Positions 1 through 11,378 of a stretch of DNA of 64,000 nt are shown one piece after another. This DNA comes from Belnapia sp. F-4-1. GTDB lineage: Bacteria > Pseudomonadota > Alphaproteobacteria > Acetobacterales > Acetobacteraceae. A program made the position numbers and the translations under genes. The DNA lies in the NCBI RefSeq assembly GCF_000802185.1, contig NZ_KN676113.1, forward strand, positions 62,001 to 126,000. Reading direction: 5' to 3'. The notes under the pieces were generated by a model. It did no database searches. It was not told the DNA's origin and worked only from the letters and a program-made list of their open reading frames with translations. The number at the start of each line of letters is the position of its first letter. Position 1 is the stretch's first letter.

Positions 1-53
1 CAAAACAACAGACCAGAGCGGGTTCCGTGAGCCCGTGCGAACGGAACCGCTCT
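1..53 (-). terminator. Terminator of the glp operon
   Basis: An inverted repeat with a single bulge pairs 15-28 with 41-53 (about 13 bp, 12-base loop). On the minus strand it is followed by a T-rich run (TGTTGTTTTG) reaching base 1. It overlaps the glpK stop codon at 52-54, as expected for an intrinsic terminator ending the operon. Confidence 0.7.
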
Positions 54-1551
54 AGGTTGCGCTTTCCGACAACGTCCGCTGCACCGCCCGCCGCCAGCCG
101 CGGTAGGCCGCCTCCCGCTCGGCCTCGGCCATGACCGGGCCGAAGCGCCGGTCGAGTTGCCAGCGCCCCGCGAATTCCGCCGGCTCCGGGCAAAGCCCCG
201 CCTGCAAACCGGCGAGGTAGCCGGCCCCCAACGCCGTCGTCTCGCGGATGATCGGCCTGTCCACCGGCGCCCCCAGCACGTCGGCCAGGAACTGCATCGT
301 CCAGTCGGAGGCGACCATGCCGCCATCGACGCGCAGCACCGCCCTCGCCCCGGCGCCCATGTCGGCCTGCATGGCCTCGACCAGGTCGCGCGTCTGGTAG
401 CCAACGCTCTCCAGCGCGGCGCGGGCGAAGTCGGCCCGGCCCGAGGCGCGGGTCAGCCCATGGATGGTGCCGCGCGCCTCCGCGTCCCAGTGCGGCACGC
501 CGAGGCCGACGAAGGCCGGCACCAGGTAGAGCCGCCCCGCCGGGTCCGACTGCGCCGCCAGCGCGCCGCTCTCCGCCGCATCCTTGATGATGCCGAGCCC
601 GTCGCGCAGCCATTGCACCGCCGCCCCGGCGACGAAGATCGCCCCTTCCAGCGCATAGGTCCGCCGGCCGCGGAGCTGATAGGCGATGGTCGTCAGCAAC
701 CGGTGGCTGGAGGCGACCGGCGCCTCCCCCGTGTTCAGCAGGGCGAAGCAGCCCGTCCCGTAGGTCGACTTCACCATCCCCGGCTCGAAGCAGGCCTGCC
801 CCACCGTCGCCGCCTGCTGGTCCCCGGCGATGCCGAGCACCGGGATCGCGGCGCCGAACAGCGTCGTCGTGCCGAAGTCGGCCGCGCAGTCGCGCACCTC
901 CGGCAGCATCCCCATCGGCACGCGAAACAACGCGCACATCGCCGGGTCCCAGGCGCCGGCGCGGATGTCGAAGAGCATGGTGCGCGCCGCGTTGGTCGCG
1001 TCCGTCGCATGCACGCGCCCCTCGGTGAGGCGCCAGAGCAGGAAGCTATCGACCGTGCCGAAGGCCAGCTCCCCCCGCTCGGCGGCAGCCCGAGCGCCGG
1101 GCACGGCATCGAGGATCCAGGCGATCTTGGTCGCCGAGAAATAGGGATCGATCAGCAGCCCCGTCATCGCCGCGACGCCGGCCGCATGCCCCGCCTCGCG
1201 CAGCGCCGCGCAGGTGGCGGCCGTCCGCCGGTCCTGCCAGACGATGGCGCGATGGACCGGACGGCCGGTGCGCCGGTCCCAGACCAGCGTCGTTTCCCGC
1301 TGGTTGGCGATGCCGATGCCGGCGATCTGCGCGGGCGCGAGCCCCGCCTTGCCGATCGCTTCCCGCATCACAGCGAGCGAGGTTTCCCAGAGATCCTCCG
1401 CCTCATGCTCCACCCAGCCGGACTGCGGGTAATGCTGCGCGAATTCCTGCTGCGCCGAGGCGACGGGCGCGAGATCTGGCGTACGGAAGACGATCGCCCG
1501 GGTGGAGGTGGTGCCCTGATCGAGGGCGAGGATATGGCCTTCGGCGGGCAT
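52..1551 (-). CDS. glpK: Glycerol kinase
   Basis: ATP-dependent glycerol kinase makes sn-glycerol-3-phosphate from glycerol in the cytoplasm. The 499-residue length is the normal FGGY-kinase size. The N-terminal nucleotide-binding signature [12 protein letters not shown] and the second-lobe motif [13 protein letters not shown] are both present. An AGAGG ribosome-binding site lies about 8 bases before the ATG at 1551. It is the last gene of the glycerol operon, directly after the binding protein GlpV, so imported glycerol is phosphorylated here and then oxidised by GlpD. The assignment is secure from sequence and context. Confidence 0.97.
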   Translation of the reverse strand: MPAEGHILALDQGTTSTRAIVFRTPDLAPVASAQQEFAQHYPQSGWVEHEAEDLWETSLAVMREAIGKAGLAPAQIAGIGIANQRETTLVWDRRTGRPVHRAIVWQDRRTAATCAALREAGHAAGVAAMTGLLIDPYFSATKIAWILDAVPGARAAAERGELAFGTVDSFLLWRLTEGRVHATDATNAARTMLFDIRAGAWDPAMCALFRVPMGMLPEVRDCAADFGTTTLFGAAIPVLGIAGDQQAATVGQACFEPGMVKSTYGTGCFALLNTGEAPVASSHRLLTTIAYQLRGRRTYALEGAIFVAGAAVQWLRDGLGIIKDAAESGALAAQSDPAGRLYLVPAFVGLGVPHWDAEARGTIHGLTRASGRADFARAALESVGYQTRDLVEAMQADMGAGARAVLRVDGGMVASDWTMQFLADVLGAPVDRPIIRETTALGAGYLAGLQAGLCPEPAEFAGRWQLDRRFGPVMAEAEREAAYRGWRRAVQRTLSESAT

Positions 1552-1605
1552 CGGCGGAACCTCTGATGGGTTAAGCGGCGGGGGCCGAAGCCCCCGCCAG
1601 TCGGA

Positions 1606-3381
<1,776 letters not shown>

Positions 3382-3434
3382 TGCGTTTCCCTCCTCAGCA
3401 AGGCACGGCGAACCTCATGGCCAGCCGCGTTCGG

Positions 3435-3716
3435 TCAGGTCCAGCGAAACAGTATCGCCCCGTAAACGAGCGACACGATGCTGGCGCCCCAGAGCGGCGC
3501 ATCCCCGGCCAGCGCCAGCCAGCCGAGATGGATGAAGGCGGCGCCGAGCAGCGTCAGGAACAGCCGGTCGCCGCGCGTCGTCGGCAGGCCGAGCATCCCG
3601 ATGCGGTCCCGCTCCGGCCGCAGCGCCGCGAGCGTCGTCATCGCCGCCAGCACGCAGAGCAACAGGCCGAAGAACAGCGCCGTCTGCCAGGTCCAGGCCA
3701 TCCATCCGAGGGCCAT
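3435..3716 (-). CDS. glpU: DUF2160 small membrane protein (GlpU)
   Basis: A 93-residue membrane protein with three to four hydrophobic segments, matching DUF2160 proteins encoded in glycerol ABC operons. Its role is not established. The position between the second permease and the binding protein suggests an accessory transporter subunit. The ATG at 3716 overlaps the glpQ stop by one base (TGATG). An alternative GTG start lies one codon upstream at 3719. Translational coupling to glpQ is likely. Confidence 0.85.
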   Translation of the reverse strand: MALGWMAWTWQTALFFGLLLCVLAAMTTLAALRPERDRIGMLGLPTTRGDRLFLTLLGAAFIHLGWLALAGDAPLWGASIVSLVYGAILFRWT

Positions 3717-4581
3717 CACACCCGCCCCAGCGCGAAGCCACGCGCGATGTGGTTGCGGACGAACCAGATGACGATCGCTCCCGGGATGATGGTCAGCACG
3801 CCAGCCGCCGCGAGCAGCCCCCAGTCCATCCCCGCCGCCGAGACGGTCCGCGTCATCGTCGCCACGATTGGCTTAGCGTTCACCGTGGTCAGCGTCCGCG
3901 CCAGCAGCAACTCCACCCAGGAGAACATGAAGCAGAAGAAGGCCGCGACGCCGACGCCGCCCGCGACGAGCGGCAGGAAGTGGCGGATGAAGAAGGCCGG
4001 GAAGGACCAGCCATCGATCGCCGCCATCTCGTCGATCTCGCGCGGCACGCCGGACATGAAGCCCTCGAGGATCCAGACCGCAAGCGGGATGTTGAACAGG
4101 CAATGCGCCAGCGCCACCGCCCAGGGCGTGTCGAACAGCCCGACCGCGCTGTAGAGCTGGAAGAAGGGCAGCGCGAAGACCGCCGGCGGCGCCATCCGGT
4201 TCGACAGCAGCCAGAAGAACAGGTGCTTGTCGCCGAGGAAGCGGTAGCGGCTGAAGGCATAGGCCGCCGGCAGCGCCACGGCGAGAGAGATCACCGTGTT
4301 CAGCGCCACATAGGTCAGGCTGTTGATGTAGCCGCTGTACCAGGAGGCATCGGTGAAGATGCGCCGGTAATGCTCCAGCGTCGGGTTCTGCGGCCAGAGC
4401 GTCATCCCGGAGTTGATCTCGAGATTCGTCTTCAGGCTCATATTGACGAGCCAGTAGATCGGCACGAGCAGGAACAGAATGTAAAGGCCGAGCACCAGCC
4501 GCGGCACGGCGGCGCGCAGCGCACCACTCTCCGCCGGGGCGCGGGTCTTGGCGAGGGCCGCAGGGGCCAGGGCCGCGCCGC

Positions 4582-4585
<4 letters not shown>
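3716..4585 (-). CDS. glpQ: Glycerol ABC transporter permease, MalG type
   Basis: Inner-membrane permease of 289 residues with six predicted membrane segments. The EAA coupling loop typical of MalG-type permeases is visible as VPREIDEMAAIDGWSFPAFF. The start was set at the ATG at 4585, which overlaps the glpP stop in an ATGA junction. A longer frame to 4636 exists but would overlap glpP by 54 bases. It pairs with GlpP to form the membrane channel for glycerol. Substrate is inferred from the operon. Confidence 0.9.
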
Positions 4586-5469
<884 letters not shown>

Positions 5470-5472
5470 CGC

Positions 5473-6531
5473 TCAGCCCTCCCCCGTGGCCAAGCGGCCA
5501 TCGGCATAGATGTGCATCCGTGCGGGATCGAGGGCGAGCCGTGGTTCCGCCGGCACCGCCATCCCCTCCGGCAAGGTGGCGGCGAAGGGCACCCCGTCCA
5601 GTTCCACTCGCGCGATGCGACGCCGCCCAAGATCCTCGACGCGCCGCACCGTCACCGGCAACCCGTCCCGGGCAATCGCCGCGAATTCCGGCCGGATGCC
5701 GAGCTCCACCTTGCCCGCCAGCGCCCCATAACCGCGCGGCAGGTCGACGCGATGCCCACCCGGCAGGATGGCGGTATCGCCCTCCACCGCGCAGGGCAGG
5801 AAATTCATCCCCGGCGAGCCGATGAAATGCCCGACGAAGCTATGCGCCGGCCGGTCGAACAGCGCCTCCGGCGTGCCGACCTGCACCACCTCGCCCTCGC
5901 TCATCACCACCACCCGGTCGGCGAAGGTGAGCGCCTCGGTCTGGTCATGGGTGACGTAGATCATCGTCACCGGCACCTGGCGATGCAGTTCCTTCAGCCG
6001 CGAGCGCAACTCCCATTTCAGGTGCGGGTCGATCACCGTCAGCGGCTCGTCGAACAGGATCGCCGCCACGTCGTCGCGGACGAGGCCCCGCCCAAGCGAG
6101 ATCTTCTGCTTGTCGTCGGCGCCGAGGTTGCGCGCCCGCCGGTCCAGCATCGCGGTCAATCCGAGCAGCCCGGCTACATGCTCGACCCGCGCCCGCGCTG
6201 CCGCCTGCGGCACGCCGCGGTTGCGCAGGGGAAAGGCCAGATTCTCCCGCACCGTCATCGTGTCGTAGACCACGGGAAATTGGAACACCTGCGCCACATT
6301 GCGCCGTTCGGTCGAGAGCGCCGTCACGTCCCGCCCGTCGAACAGCACCCGCCCCTCGCGCGGCTGCAGCAGCCCGGAGACGATGTTGAGCAGCGTCGTC
6401 TTGCCGCAGCCGGATGGCCCGAGCAACGCATAGGCGCCGGCATCCTCCCAAACCATATCCATCGGCTTCAGTGCGTAGGCGCTGCTGCCGGGATAGCCAT
6501 GCGCCAGGCGCTCGAAGGCGATGCGGGCCAT
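5473..6531 (-). CDS. glpT: Glycerol ABC transporter ATPase with divergent signature motif
   Basis: ATP-binding subunit of 352 residues with a MalK-like C-terminal TOBE/OB region. Walker A is GPSGCGKTT (38-46), the Q-loop is at Q84, and Walker B is AAILFDEP (156-163). The ABC signature is not LSGGQ: residues 136-149 read LGADDKQKISLGRG. The other ATPase, GlpS, keeps a normal signature, so the heterodimer probably has one degenerate ATP site. From memory, relatives in similar operons share this change. The start at 6531 overlaps the glpS stop by one base (TGATG); longer frames would run into glpS. Confidence 0.9.
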   Translation of the reverse strand: MARIAFERLAHGYPGSSAYALKPMDMVWEDAGAYALLGPSGCGKTTLLNIVSGLLQPREGRVLFDGRDVTALSTERRNVAQVFQFPVVYDTMTVRENLAFPLRNRGVPQAAARARVEHVAGLLGLTAMLDRRARNLGADDKQKISLGRGLVRDDVAAILFDEPLTVIDPHLKWELRSRLKELHRQVPVTMIYVTHDQTEALTFADRVVVMSEGEVVQVGTPEALFDRPAHSFVGHFIGSPGMNFLPCAVEGDTAILPGGHRVDLPRGYGALAGKVELGIRPEFAAIARDGLPVTVRRVEDLGRRRIARVELDGVPFAATLPEGMAVPAEPRLALDPARMHIYADGRLATGEG

Positions 6532-7607
6532 CAGGCGGCCTCCGCCAGGGGCGCGACGGCGGCAAGCCGGCCATCCGCGCCGAAGACTAGGCAGCGCTGC
6601 GGATCGAGCCAGAGCGTCACCTCCTGCCCCGGCTCCGGCCGCTGCACGCCGGGCGTCAGCACCACCCAATCCATCCCGCCGACGCTGCAATGCACATAGG
6701 TCTCGGAGCCCGTCACTTCGGCGACGCGCACCACCGCCGGCAGGGCGACCGCGCCCGGCAACGGCTCCAGCGAGACCTGATGCGCGCGGATGCCGATGGT
6801 GCAGGCCCCATCGGCGACGCCCGCCGGCGCCGGCATCACCGCGCCCGTGGCGAGCACCAGCCGCCCGCCCTCCGCCCGCGCCGGCGCCTCGTTCAGCGGC
6901 GGATCGGAGAAGACCCGCGCCGTGGGCAGGTCCGTCGGCCGCCGGAACACCGCGCCCGCCGGACCGAATTGCGTCACGCGCCCCTCCGAGAGCGTCGCGA
7001 CGAACCCACCCAGCAGCAGCGCCTCCGCCGGCTCCGTCGTCGCATAGACGAAGACCGATCCGCTCTCGGCGAAGAGCTTCGGCAGCTCCTCGCGCAATTC
7101 TTCGCGCAGCTTGTAATCGAGATTGGCCAGCGGCTCGTCCATCAGCACCAGCGCCGCCCGCTTGACGAGCGCTCGCGCGATCGCCGTCCGCTGCTGCTGC
7201 CCGCCGGACAGCTCCAGCGGCCGCCGCGCCAGATAGGGCTCCAGCCGCAGCAGCCGCGCCGCCTCGCGCACCCGCCCCTCGATCTCCGTCCGCTTCAACC
7301 CCGCCACGCGCAGCGGAGATGCGATGTTCTCGAAGACGCTGAGCGTCGGATAATTGATGAACTGCTGGTAGACCATGGCGACGCTCCGCCGCCGCACCGG
7401 CTGCCCCGTCACCTCCCGCCCTTCGGCGAAAAGCCGCCCCTCACTCGGTCGGTCCAGCCCCGCAAGCAGGCGCAGCAGCGTCGTCTTGCCCGCGCCGGTC
7501 GGGCCGAGCAGCACATTCGGCAGCCCCGGCTGCAGCTCCAGCGTCACCGGATGCAGCACCGCCTCGCCACCGGAGGACAGCGCCAGCCCGTCCGCCCGCA
7601 CCGTCAT
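6531..7607 (-). CDS. glpS: Glycerol ABC transporter ATPase, canonical motifs
   Basis: ATP-binding subunit of 358 residues. Walker A is GPTGAGKTT (35-43), the signature is LSGGQQQR (133-140), and Walker B is ALVLMDEP (152-159), followed by a MalK-type C-terminal regulatory domain. It partners GlpT to energise GlpPQ. The ATG at 7607 overlaps the glpD stop in an ATGA junction, and this start was chosen over an in-frame start at 7754 that would overlap glpD by 150 bases. Confidence 0.9.
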   Translation of the reverse strand: MTVRADGLALSSGGEAVLHPVTLELQPGLPNVLLGPTGAGKTTLLRLLAGLDRPSEGRLFAEGREVTGQPVRRRSVAMVYQQFINYPTLSVFENIASPLRVAGLKRTEIEGRVREAARLLRLEPYLARRPLELSGGQQQRTAIARALVKRAALVLMDEPLANLDYKLREELREELPKLFAESGSVFVYATTEPAEALLLGGFVATLSEGRVTQFGPAGAVFRRPTDLPTARVFSDPPLNEAPARAEGGRLVLATGAVMPAPAGVADGACTIGIRAHQVSLEPLPGAVALPAVVRVAEVTGSETYVHCSVGGMDWVVLTPGVQRPEPGQEVTLWLDPQRCLVFGADGRLAAVAPLAEAA

Positions 7608-9130
7608 TCCGCCGCCCTCCCGGCCGCCGCCCGCGCCGCGTCCATATACGCCGCCAGCGCCGCCTGCCCCGCCTGATCGACCCGGAGCCCCAGCTTGGTC
7701 CGCCGCCACAGCACGTCGGCCGGCGCACGCGCCCATTCCTCGCGCATCTGCCAATCCACCTCGCGCGCCGTCAGCCCGGCGCCGAAATGCCGGCCGAGAT
7801 CCGCCATGCTGCGCGCATCGCCCAGCACCCGCCTGGCCCGCGTGCCATATTGCCGGACCAGCCGCCGCGCCAGCTTGGCCTCGATGAAGGGGTAGTCGCG
7901 CCGCAACGCCTCGACCAGCGCCGGCGCCCCATCCCAGGGAAAATCGCCCCCCGGCAGCGAGGCGGCATCCGTCCAGCCCGGCTTCAGCCCCGGGAAATGC
8001 GGCTCCAGCTTCGCCATCGCCGCTTCGGCCAGCCGGCGATAGGTGGTGATCTTGCCGCCGAAGACGCTGAGCAGCGGCGCTCCGCCCTCCGCCTCGTCGA
8101 TCTTGAGGACGTAGTCGCGCGTCGCCTCCTGCGCCCGGCTGGCACCGTCGTCATAGAGCGGCCGCACGCCGGAATAGCTCCAGACCACATCGGCGGGCGT
8201 GACGGGCTTGCGGAAATACTCGCTCACCGCGCGGCAGAGATAGGTGGTTTCGGCCTCGGAGATCTTTGCCGTTGCCGGGTCGCCCTCGAATTCCTCATCG
8301 GTCGTGCCGATGAGCATGAAGTCTTCCTCATAGGGGATCGAGAAGCAGATCCGCCCGTCCGGATTCTGGAAGATGTAGCAGCGGTCGTGCTCATAGAGCC
8401 GCCGCGTCACGATATGGCTGCCCTTCACCATGCGGACGCGCGCCGGCGTGTTGACGCCCGCGACGCCGCCGAGCACCGAACCCACCCAGGGCCCCGCCGC
8501 ATTGACGATCGCCCGTGCCTGGACCTCCTGCACCGCGCCGCTATCCTCGTCGCGCAGCGTCGCATGCCACAGCCCGCCCTCGCGCCGGGCGGAGGTCACA
8601 CGCGTCCGCGTCAGCACCGTCGCGCCCCGGTCCGCCGCATCGCGCGCGTTCAGGACGACGAGCCGCGCATCCTCCACCCAGCAATCGGAATATTCGAAGC
8701 CGCGCGTCAGATCCGGCTTCAGCGGCGCCCCCACCGGGTCCCGCCGCAGATCGATACTGCGCGTCGGCGGCAGGATGCGTCGCCCGCCCAGATGGTCGTA
8801 GAGGAAGAGCCCAAGCCTGAGGATCGGCCAGGGCCGCTGCCCGGCATTGTGCGGCAGCACGAAGCGCAGCGGCCAGACGATATGCGGCGCCGCCCGCAGC
8901 AGCACCTCGCGCTCGATCAGCGCCTCTCGCACCAGGCGGAATTCCCGGTACTCCAGATAGCGCAGCCCACCATGGATCAGCTTGGTGGAGGAGGAGGAGG
9001 TCGCGCCCGCCAGGTCGCCCTTCTCGGCGAGCGTTACCGAGAGGCCCCGCCCCACCGCATCGCGGGCGATGCCGCAGCCATTCACGCCCCCGCCGATGAC
9101 GAGGAGATCCTGAACCTGGCTGTTGCCCAT
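7604..9130 (-). CDS. glpD: Glycerol-3-phosphate dehydrogenase (FAD)
   Basis: Membrane-associated flavoprotein of 508 residues that oxidises glycerol-3-phosphate to dihydroxyacetone phosphate and passes electrons to quinone. The N-terminal FAD dinucleotide motif is DLLVIGGGVNGCGIARDA, followed by the GlpD pattern SSSSTKLIHGGLRYLE. Length is normal for aerobic GlpD. The ATG at 9130 was chosen because the preceding 21 in-frame residues are atypical. It is the first enzyme gene of the operon and lies just behind glpR, with a candidate GlpR site at 9177-9190. Confidence 0.95.
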   Translation of the reverse strand: MGNSQVQDLLVIGGGVNGCGIARDAVGRGLSVTLAEKGDLAGATSSSSTKLIHGGLRYLEYREFRLVREALIEREVLLRAAPHIVWPLRFVLPHNAGQRPWPILRLGLFLYDHLGGRRILPPTRSIDLRRDPVGAPLKPDLTRGFEYSDCWVEDARLVVLNARDAADRGATVLTRTRVTSARREGGLWHATLRDEDSGAVQEVQARAIVNAAGPWVGSVLGGVAGVNTPARVRMVKGSHIVTRRLYEHDRCYIFQNPDGRICFSIPYEEDFMLIGTTDEEFEGDPATAKISEAETTYLCRAVSEYFRKPVTPADVVWSYSGVRPLYDDGASRAQEATRDYVLKIDEAEGGAPLLSVFGGKITTYRRLAEAAMAKLEPHFPGLKPGWTDAASLPGGDFPWDGAPALVEALRRDYPFIEAKLARRLVRQYGTRARRVLGDARSMADLGRHFGAGLTAREVDWQMREEWARAPADVLWRRTKLGLRVDQAGQAALAAYMDAARAAAGRAAE

Positions 9131-9176
9131 TGCTGCCACGCGATTGTCCCTGGACGTTGCGCCGATGCTTCCCCAG

Positions 9177-9190
9177 CCAAACCGAAAGCG
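9177..9190 (-). promoter_or_regulatory. Candidate GlpR operator upstream of glpD
   Basis: Minus-strand sequence CGCTTTCGGTTTGG lies 47 bases upstream of the glpD start. It matches 13 of 14 positions of the site in front of glpR (10040-10053). Next to it, 9194-9206 is a perfect inverted repeat GCGAAA-A-TTTCGC, giving repeated TTTCG elements like those bound by DeoR-family GlpR proteins. Regulation by GlpR is inferred. Confidence 0.5.
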
Positions 9191-9220
9191 CAAGCGAAAA
9201 TTTCGCGCCCTAACCGCACC

Positions 9221-10033
9221 TCACCGGCTTTCGCTTTCCGCAAGCTCCACGCGCGTCCCCGCCTCCCGGCAGACCTCGGCGAAGCGCGGCGGCGGTGGCC
9301 GGTCCGTCACCACCGTATGCAGCTGCCGCACATGGCCGATGCGGATCGGCGCCGAGCGCTCGAATTTCCCCGCATCCGCCACCAGGATCGGCTGCCGGGC
9401 ATTGCCTAGGATGGCGCGCGACACCCGCACCTCGCGGTAGTCGTAGTCGAGCAGGCTGCCATCCTCATCGAGGGCGGAGGCGCCGATCACCGCGAAATCC
9501 AGCTTGAACTCGGAGACGAGGTCGACCGTCGCCTCCCCCGCGATGCCGCCATCGCTCTGCCGCACCGGCCCACCGGCAACGACGACCTCGACGCCCGGGC
9601 TGGGCAGCAGGATGGAGACGACATGAATGTTGTTGGTAACGACGAGCAGGTCGCGGTGCCGGGTCAGCGCCCGCGCCACCTCTTCCGTCGTCGTGCCGAT
9701 ATTGATGAATAGCGAGGAGCCATCCGGGATGAGCGCCGCGCAGCGCGCCGCGATCCGCCGCTTCTCCTCATGCGCCAGCGCCCGCCGCGCCTCGTAGGAG
9801 GCGTTGGCGACGCCCGAGGCCAGCATCGCTCCGCCATGCTGCCGCGCCAGCAGGCCGAGGTCGCGCAGCAGGTTGAGATCCTTGCGGATGGTCTGCGGGC
9901 TGACGGCGAAGCGCGCCGCCAGCTCCTCCACCCCGACGCGCCCGGCCCCGCGGGCCAGGCTCAGGATTGCCTGCTGCCGATCCGAAAGTTCCGCAAGCGG
10001 TAGGGTTGTCGTCACCCTGCGAGGATGCGCCAC
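9221..10033 (-). CDS. glpR: DeoR-family glycerol operon regulator
   Basis: DeoR/GlpR-type repressor of 270 residues. The N-terminal winged helix-turn-helix is visible as RVGVEELAARFAVSPQTIRK, followed by a DeoR sugar-phosphate-sensing domain containing the conserved stretch SSLFINIGTTTEEVA. The family ligand in this context is glycerol-3-phosphate, with repression relieved when it accumulates. An alternative GTG start lies at 10015. It sits directly upstream of glpD and may also be cotranscribed from the YeeE gene 30 bases upstream. Confidence 0.9.
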   Translation of the reverse strand: MAHPRRVTTTLPLAELSDRQQAILSLARGAGRVGVEELAARFAVSPQTIRKDLNLLRDLGLLARQHGGAMLASGVANASYEARRALAHEEKRRIAARCAALIPDGSSLFINIGTTTEEVARALTRHRDLLVVTNNIHVVSILLPSPGVEVVVAGGPVRQSDGGIAGEATVDLVSEFKLDFAVIGASALDEDGSLLDYDYREVRVSRAILGNARQPILVADAGKFERSAPIRIGHVRQLHTVVTDRPPPPRFAEVCREAGTRVELAESESR

Positions 10034-10039
10034 CCGCGC

Positions 10040-10053
10040 CCAAAACGAAAGCG
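10040..10053 (-). promoter_or_regulatory. Candidate GlpR operator upstream of glpR
   Basis: Minus-strand sequence CGCTTTCGTTTTGG lies in the 30-base gap between the YeeE stop and the glpR start. It differs from the glpD-proximal copy at one position. The location suggests autoregulation of glpR; this is inference from motif repetition. Confidence 0.45.
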
Positions 10054-10063
10054 GGCAGTTGGA

Positions 10064-11293
10064 TCAGCACCCCGTCTGCCGCGGCAGGCGCTCCACCTCC
10101 AGCCCGAAGAGCGGCCGGATCCCCGTCCCCAGCCAGTTGCCGAAGAAGGCAGCCACCATCCAGACCCAGCCATGCAGGCTGCCCGAAGCGATACCCGAGA
10201 AATAGGCGCCGATATTGCACCCATAGGCGAGCCGCGCCCCGTAGCCCAGCATCACCCCGCCCACCACGGCGGCCAGCGCCGAGCGCCAGGGCACCCTCCA
10301 ACCCGGCGAGAACCGCCCCGCCAGCGCCGAGGCCAGCAGCGCGCCGAGGATGATGCCGAAGTCCATCACCGAGGTGACGTCGGTCAGCACGCTCGCCTCC
10401 AGCGCCGCCCGCGGCCCGGGTGCCTGCCAATAGGGCCAGCTTGCCGGATCAAGCCCGATCAATGCCGCCGCCTTCGACCCCCAAAGGGCGAAAGCCGAGG
10501 TGATCCCCCAGGGCCGCCCCGACAGCGCCAGCGTCACGAAGTTCAGCACCGCCAGCGCCACCGCCCCGGCAACCAGCGGCCAGGGCCCGCGCAGCAGCCG
10601 GGCAAGGCCTCGCCGCGGCGCATCCGGCGGCGTCACCAGCCGCCCATGCCGCCGCCGCTCCAGCACCACCGTCAGCCAGGCGATGCCGGCGAAGACGGCG
10701 AGGTTGGCAACGAGCGCCGGCACGACGCCCCAGGATTGCACCAGCGAGACCGGTGCGAAATGCGGCAGCGCCGACCACCAGTGCAGGTGCGCCGCCCCAA
10801 GCGCCGAGCCGGCGATGAAAGCCGCCAGCGTCAGCAGCATCCGCACCGAGCCGCCGCCCACTGTATAGAGTGTGCCCGAGGCGCAACCCCCGCCCATCTG
10901 CATGCCGATGCCGAAGAGGAAGGCGCCGAATATCACGGAGACGCCGACCGGCGAGACCAGCCCCCGCACCGGCTCCCCGAACAGCGTCCCCGCCGCCAGC
11001 ACCGGAAAGAACAGCAGCACCGCGATGGCCAACATCACCATCTGCGCCCGCAGCCCCGCCCCACGCCGGTCGGCGATAAAGACCCGCCAGGCCGAGGTGA
11101 AGCCGAAGGCCGCATGGTAGAGCACCAGCCCCAGCGCCGCACCGAGCAGGAACAGCTCCGCCTGCCGTGGGCTCACCGCCTGGGCGATGACCCCGCCGCC
11201 GAGCAGCAGCAGCGCCCCGGCGGTCAGCGCCGCCGGAACATTGATGGCAACCTGCCGCACCCCCATTGGCGCGGCCATGCTCGTCGCGGACAT
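10064..11293 (-). CDS. YeeE/YedE family sulfur-compound transporter
   Basis: Multi-spanning membrane protein of 409 residues made of two YeeE/YedE-type halves. The hallmark Cys/Gly motifs are visible in each half: MGGGCASGTLY and YGCNIGAYFSGIASGS. Characterised relatives (YeeE/TsuA) take up thiosulfate by relaying it between cysteines. No TusA-like partner gene is adjacent, so the substrate here is open. The start was set at 11293 (MSATSM); another ATG lies at 11278. It precedes glpR on the same strand, but a functional link to glycerol is not evident. Confidence 0.85.
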   Translation of the reverse strand: MSATSMAAPMGVRQVAINVPAALTAGALLLLGGGVIAQAVSPRQAELFLLGAALGLVLYHAAFGFTSAWRVFIADRRGAGLRAQMVMLAIAVLLFFPVLAAGTLFGEPVRGLVSPVGVSVIFGAFLFGIGMQMGGGCASGTLYTVGGGSVRMLLTLAAFIAGSALGAAHLHWWSALPHFAPVSLVQSWGVVPALVANLAVFAGIAWLTVVLERRRHGRLVTPPDAPRRGLARLLRGPWPLVAGAVALAVLNFVTLALSGRPWGITSAFALWGSKAAALIGLDPASWPYWQAPGPRAALEASVLTDVTSVMDFGIILGALLASALAGRFSPGWRVPWRSALAAVVGGVMLGYGARLAYGCNIGAYFSGIASGSLHGWVWMVAAFFGNWLGTGIRPLFGLEVERLPRQTGC

Positions 11294-11378
11294 CCCGAAT
11301 CCCACCTTGTTGAAACCGTCGCGCCGCAAATGGGGCCGGCACGGCGCCGCGCCTCATGCCGGCCGCGCATGGCTCCTC

